Below, piece by piece: positions 7,459 through 9,589 of a DNA stretch of 9,589 bases (positions are counted from its first letter, which is position 1; each line of letters starts with the position of its first letter). Origin of the DNA: Rikenellaceae bacterium (GTDB taxonomy: Bacteria > Bacteroidota > Bacteroidia > Bacteroidales > UBA932); contig CAAGIG010000002.1 of NCBI GenBank assembly GCA_900769885.1, positions 1 through 9,589 on the forward strand, written 5' to 3'. The translations under genes and the position numbers were made by a program. The notes under the pieces were generated by a model that was given only the letters and a program-made list of their open reading frames with translations, was not told where the DNA came from and searched no databases.

Positions 7459-7544
7459 TTGCTTAAAAGTATTAATAACCGACACTCTTAACAAGTCTTA
7501 AATTCTCATTCATAAACCATTATTCTTTTGCCCCTCTACCGGTT
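7459..7544 (-). pseudogene. Remnants of a second ykvA/membrane-protein cassette
   Basis: Two pieces in the 211-base gap between creD and the 140-residue gene resemble parts of the intact cassette, in the same order and strand. Bases 7522-7544 match 6425-6447, the end of the ykvA-like gene and its neighbour's ribosome site, with 4 mismatches in 23, all transitions. Bases 7459-7490 match 5809-5840, the last codons of the membrane protein (KSVGY stop versus KSAGY stop) plus the following bases, with roughly 8 mismatches in 32. The roughly 580 bases between them in the intact copy are missing here. The rest of the gap shows nothing I can name. Confidence 0.5.
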
Positions 7545-7560
7545 TTAATGTATTACAAAG

Positions 7561-8814
7561 TTATTCTGTTTTTGCAAGTTCTTTGTTATTATTCATATTG
7601 GCTGTAAGATACATTACAACGCAGAGGAGCAGGAACAACACTACTGAGCCTGCGAGCAGTGCATAAGTCTCCATTTGAAGCAGCATATAGTTCAACGCAT
7701 ATACCACAGCCACAAATCCTCCAAGTACATAAGCACTACGGCTCTTCAAGATGGCTCGGAAGTAGAATATCAGTGCGCTTGTTGTCATCAAAGCAGCAAT
7801 TAGGTATGCCACGACAAATGTCATAAACTCGGAGAATGCAAGTAACAACGAGTAGAATAATACAAGCGACAAACCAATAACTGCATATTGGACAGGATTA
7901 ATCTCCTTGCGAGTCAGGAACTCAACAAACAGGCCTGCTACAAAGACAAGAATAATAATAAGCATTCCATACTTTGCCGAGCGCATAGACTGTTGATAAG
8001 GATTAGCAGGATCTACGAACTTAACGCCCATATCGTCGTAGCTCGAACTATTGAAACTTGACACGCTCCAAGTGGCATTGAATCCATCGTCCTTAACCTC
8101 TCTGGTATTTGGCAGCATCGCTCCTTGAAAACTTGGGTGTTGATAAGATGAACTTATAGCCACCGTGGTATTTCCATCTCTTGAAGGGTTAAAGAAGAGT
8201 GACTCTGTACCTTTTAGGTCAAAGGTAAATGCAAAATCAATGATATCGCCAGCCTTTACACCCTTCGGAAATACAACATCGGCAACAAACTCTTCCGACT
8301 GACGGCGAAGTTCAAAGGACCCGCCACCAAAAGTCAGCTGTGATGGATTGCTGAACCCTTTTTTGTCTGTTACCTTAAAGCGAAACTCATTTTCCCTTGC
8401 GATGATCGACTTTTCAGTAACAGGGAGTTTGCCGGAGATCTGAACCTTGGAGTTATAAACAATCACATCATAAATCGAGCGATGCAATATATCGGTTTCA
8501 ACATCTGCCGTGTAATCCACCTGTGAGCAATATAAATCATAATCCTCCACATAGGTCTGTTTGCCACTCGGCTCAATCTTCTTGTCTACTGTTCTGGTTT
8601 CTACTACGTACGACACCACATAAGGAGCAGAAACCGTTTGAGGCTTTGCATAAGAGTTTGCAACCTCCATTGTAACAGAATCTTTTGTCTGTTCACGGTC
8701 TTCAATAACACCCTTGATCATTGCCAACGGAATTAGCAATAGAAGTGAAATAACTGCAACAAGGCTGACTTTTATCGCTGTGCGTTTTGCGTTTGAGTTT
8801 ACTTTTGTTTCCAT
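7561..8814 (-). CDS. creD: CreD family inner membrane protein
   Basis: A 417-residue inner membrane protein of the CreD family. In Escherichia coli CreD belongs to the CreBC regulon and affects envelope integrity and colicin E2 tolerance; its reaction is unknown. Visible here are an N-terminal membrane segment (about 13-37) ending in IPLAMIKGVIEDRE, the family's typical first-helix exit, then the SAPYVVSYV stretch that aligns with the family's GPxLxVPY. A large extracytoplasmic beta-rich domain runs to about 278, and a cluster of about six membrane segments fills the C-terminal third. The length is slightly below the usual 430-450. The start is the ATG at 8814 with an A-rich leader. No cre two-component genes or winged-helix regulator lie next to it; a short coding remnant ends 23 bases upstream. 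Confidence 0.88.
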   Translation of the reverse strand: METKVNSNAKRTAIKVSLVAVISLLLLIPLAMIKGVIEDREQTKDSVTMEVANSYAKPQTVSAPYVVSYVVETRTVDKKIEPSGKQTYVEDYDLYCSQVDYTADVETDILHRSIYDVIVYNSKVQISGKLPVTEKSIIARENEFRFKVTDKKGFSNPSQLTFGGGSFELRRQSEEFVADVVFPKGVKAGDIIDFAFTFDLKGTESLFFNPSRDGNTTVAISSSYQHPSFQGAMLPNTREVKDDGFNATWSVSSFNSSSYDDMGVKFVDPANPYQQSMRSAKYGMLIIILVFVAGLFVEFLTRKEINPVQYAVIGLSLVLFYSLLLAFSEFMTFVVAYLIAALMTTSALIFYFRAILKSRSAYVLGGFVAVVYALNYMLLQMETYALLAGSVVLFLLLCVVMYLTANMNNNKELAKTE

Positions 8815-8837
8815 ATCAATTTTTCTATATTATTTAA

Positions 8838-8912
8838 CTATTTTTCCTCATCAAAAAAGTCTTCGTTAGCCTCGGCTGCGCTAAAACAACTGCCAGCAGG
8901 CAATGATTCCGA
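8838..8912 (-). pseudogene. Short C-terminal coding remnant upstream of creD
   Basis: An open stretch of 24 codons reads SESLPAGSCFSAAEANED then FFDEEK and stop, preceded in frame by TAA. It looks like the acidic tail of a lost gene that once sat just upstream of creD. A frame offset by one base has an ATG at 8938 (MKTKQCKIIGIIACWQLF then stop), possibly decayed too. No family is recognised. Confidence 0.3.
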
Positions 8913-8993
8913 TTATTTTGCATTGCTTTGTTTTCATATTGATTATGCAGCCTTATAGATTACCCACTCAACAACTCTTATTACAATAACTCC

Positions 8994-9232
8994 TTAATGA
9001 ATATAAACATAATCACTAACCAGTTCTTGTCGCTCAATCTCATATATCTGCCACTTGCCATCTTTTCTGACTTTGCAAGCGCAACCGGCCTTAAATGCCC
9101 ACGGACGCAACTTAACGATCAATACATTAATCGTACCACGCCAATCAATGTTCTTTACACGACCCAAAGCGGATTAACATCCTTGTCCATAATCATATAA
9201 GCAAGAATCAAAAGTGAAATTGTAATCAACAT
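8994..9232 (-). pseudogene. Frameshifted relative of the ykvA-like gene
   Basis: The reading starts MLITISLLILAYMIMDKDV, nearly identical to the intact ykvA-like protein, and then hits a stop after codon 25. The break is the loss of one T: CTTTTGG in the intact gene is CTTTGGG here, after codon 22. Read in the shifted frame it continues VKNIDWRGTINVLIV then KLRPWAFKAG, which aligns with VKNIDLTGKIKD and RMHPWAVKVG of the intact protein. After that the two diverge: the rest (KVRKDGKWQIYEIERQELV, ending YVYIH) is open to a stop at 8994-8996 but lacks the DUF1232 motif. So this is either a decayed paralogue or a chimera of a ykvA start with another tail. The corrected length would be 79 residues. 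Confidence 0.7.
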
Positions 9233-9270
9233 ATCGCTTAAATTTTATTGTTCGTTTTATAGTATAGAGT
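9168..9270 (-). repeat. 103-bp direct repeat, copy 2
   Basis: Partner of 6801-6903, 2,367 bases away, with four substitutions. It carries the leader and first 22 codons of the frameshifted ykvA relative. Confidence 0.93.
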
Positions 9271-9304
9271 TTGATAATGCCTATCACCTATCATTCGTTT
9301 TCAA

Positions 9305-9589
9305 TTATTTCTTAATCGCCGAACATATTTTCTTTACAAGATACACCATTATCCAACAAAACATATTTAGATAATAGCCAATCGTTGTTAATAAAAACAC
9401 ATTAAAGATGGCTCTTGCCGCAGGATCTCTCTCCGTATCATAATCAGTTACTATCGGTTGAGAATATTCCAACAACTTCAAAAGGACGATAATTAAAGGC
9501 ACAGAACTTATTGCCATTATGATTTTTAGCCATATTGACCTATGCGAGCCATTAGGCTGACATTTGATTCTTGAGATGGAATATATGAA
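9305..9589 (-). CDS. Membrane protein, N-terminus cut by window edge
   Basis: The frame is open from the right edge to the stop at 9305-9307, so the gene probably starts outside the window; the first in-window ATG is at 9517 and lies inside a hydrophobic stretch. The part seen is 94 residues. It has a cytoplasmic-looking segment (CQPNGSHRSIWLK), a membrane segment IIMAISSVPLIIVLLKLL, a polar loop (SQPIVTDYDTERDPAARA), a second membrane segment from FNVFLLTTIGYYLNMF to VYL, and a basic tail VKKICSAIKK. Two helices with both ends inside is the likely topology. I do not recognise the family. It sits 35 bases upstream of the repeated leader at 9233-9270, on the same strand. Confidence 0.6.
   Translation of the reverse strand, partial: FIYSISRIKCQPNGSHRSIWLKIIMAISSVPLIIVLLKLLEYSQPIVTDYDTERDPAARAIFNVFLLTTIGYYLNMFCWIMVYLVKKICSAIKK

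Noticed and set aside
7350..7560. Promoter for the 140-residue gene (TTAGTTTG near 7416-7423)
   Set aside because: One mismatch to the -7 consensus and no TTTG at 19-21 bases upstream.
8997..9200. 67-codon frame on the plus strand
   Set aside because: It overlaps the ykvA relative, whose homology with 6431-6865 fixes the coding strand as minus.

Overview
The window looks like chromosomal DNA of an anaerobic member of the Bacteroidales; the genus cannot be fixed from sequence alone. Three things point there: an oxygen-independent sulfatase maturase paired with a lipoprotein sulfatase of the serine type, a promoter upstream of the Rel gene that fits the Bacteroides consensus (TTTG, 19 bases, TAnnTTTG), and AT-rich leaders without strong Shine-Dalgarno sites.

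Layout. From 104 to 2928 (+) there is a two-gene operon: a radical SAM/SPASM maturase (anSME) overlapping by one base a serine-type sulfatase lipoprotein, its likely substrate. Convergent to it, 4867 to 2960 (-) encodes a long Rel/SpoT homologue with an intact ppGpp hydrolase site but a degraded synthetase site. About 400 bases without a gene follow (4868-5271), holding the rel promoter, a G-rich stretch and a hairpin. Everything from 5272 to the right edge is on the minus strand. In transcription order from the right it is: a membrane protein cut by the edge, a frameshifted YkvA-like remnant, a short coding remnant, CreD, a gap with cassette remnants, an unrecognised 140-residue protein, a YkvA/DUF1232 protein coupled to a two-TM membrane protein that starts with a (Met-Lys)n run, and a DUF1810 protein.

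The first half reads as ordinary conserved genes. The second half (about 5.7-9.3 kb) shows repeated duplication and decay. A cassette of ykvA plus the downstream membrane protein is intact once (5822-6903). A 103-bp copy of its 5' end, 4 mismatches, sits in front of a frameshifted relative at 8994-9270. Two short pieces resembling its internal junction and its 3' end lie in the gap downstream of creD (7459-7544). I see no RNA gene, CRISPR array, insertion sequence or integrase. The most unusual signals are this duplicated cassette, the hexanucleotide repeat at a start codon, and the Rel protein with one dead-looking active site. I do not see a clear new defence or biosynthetic system.
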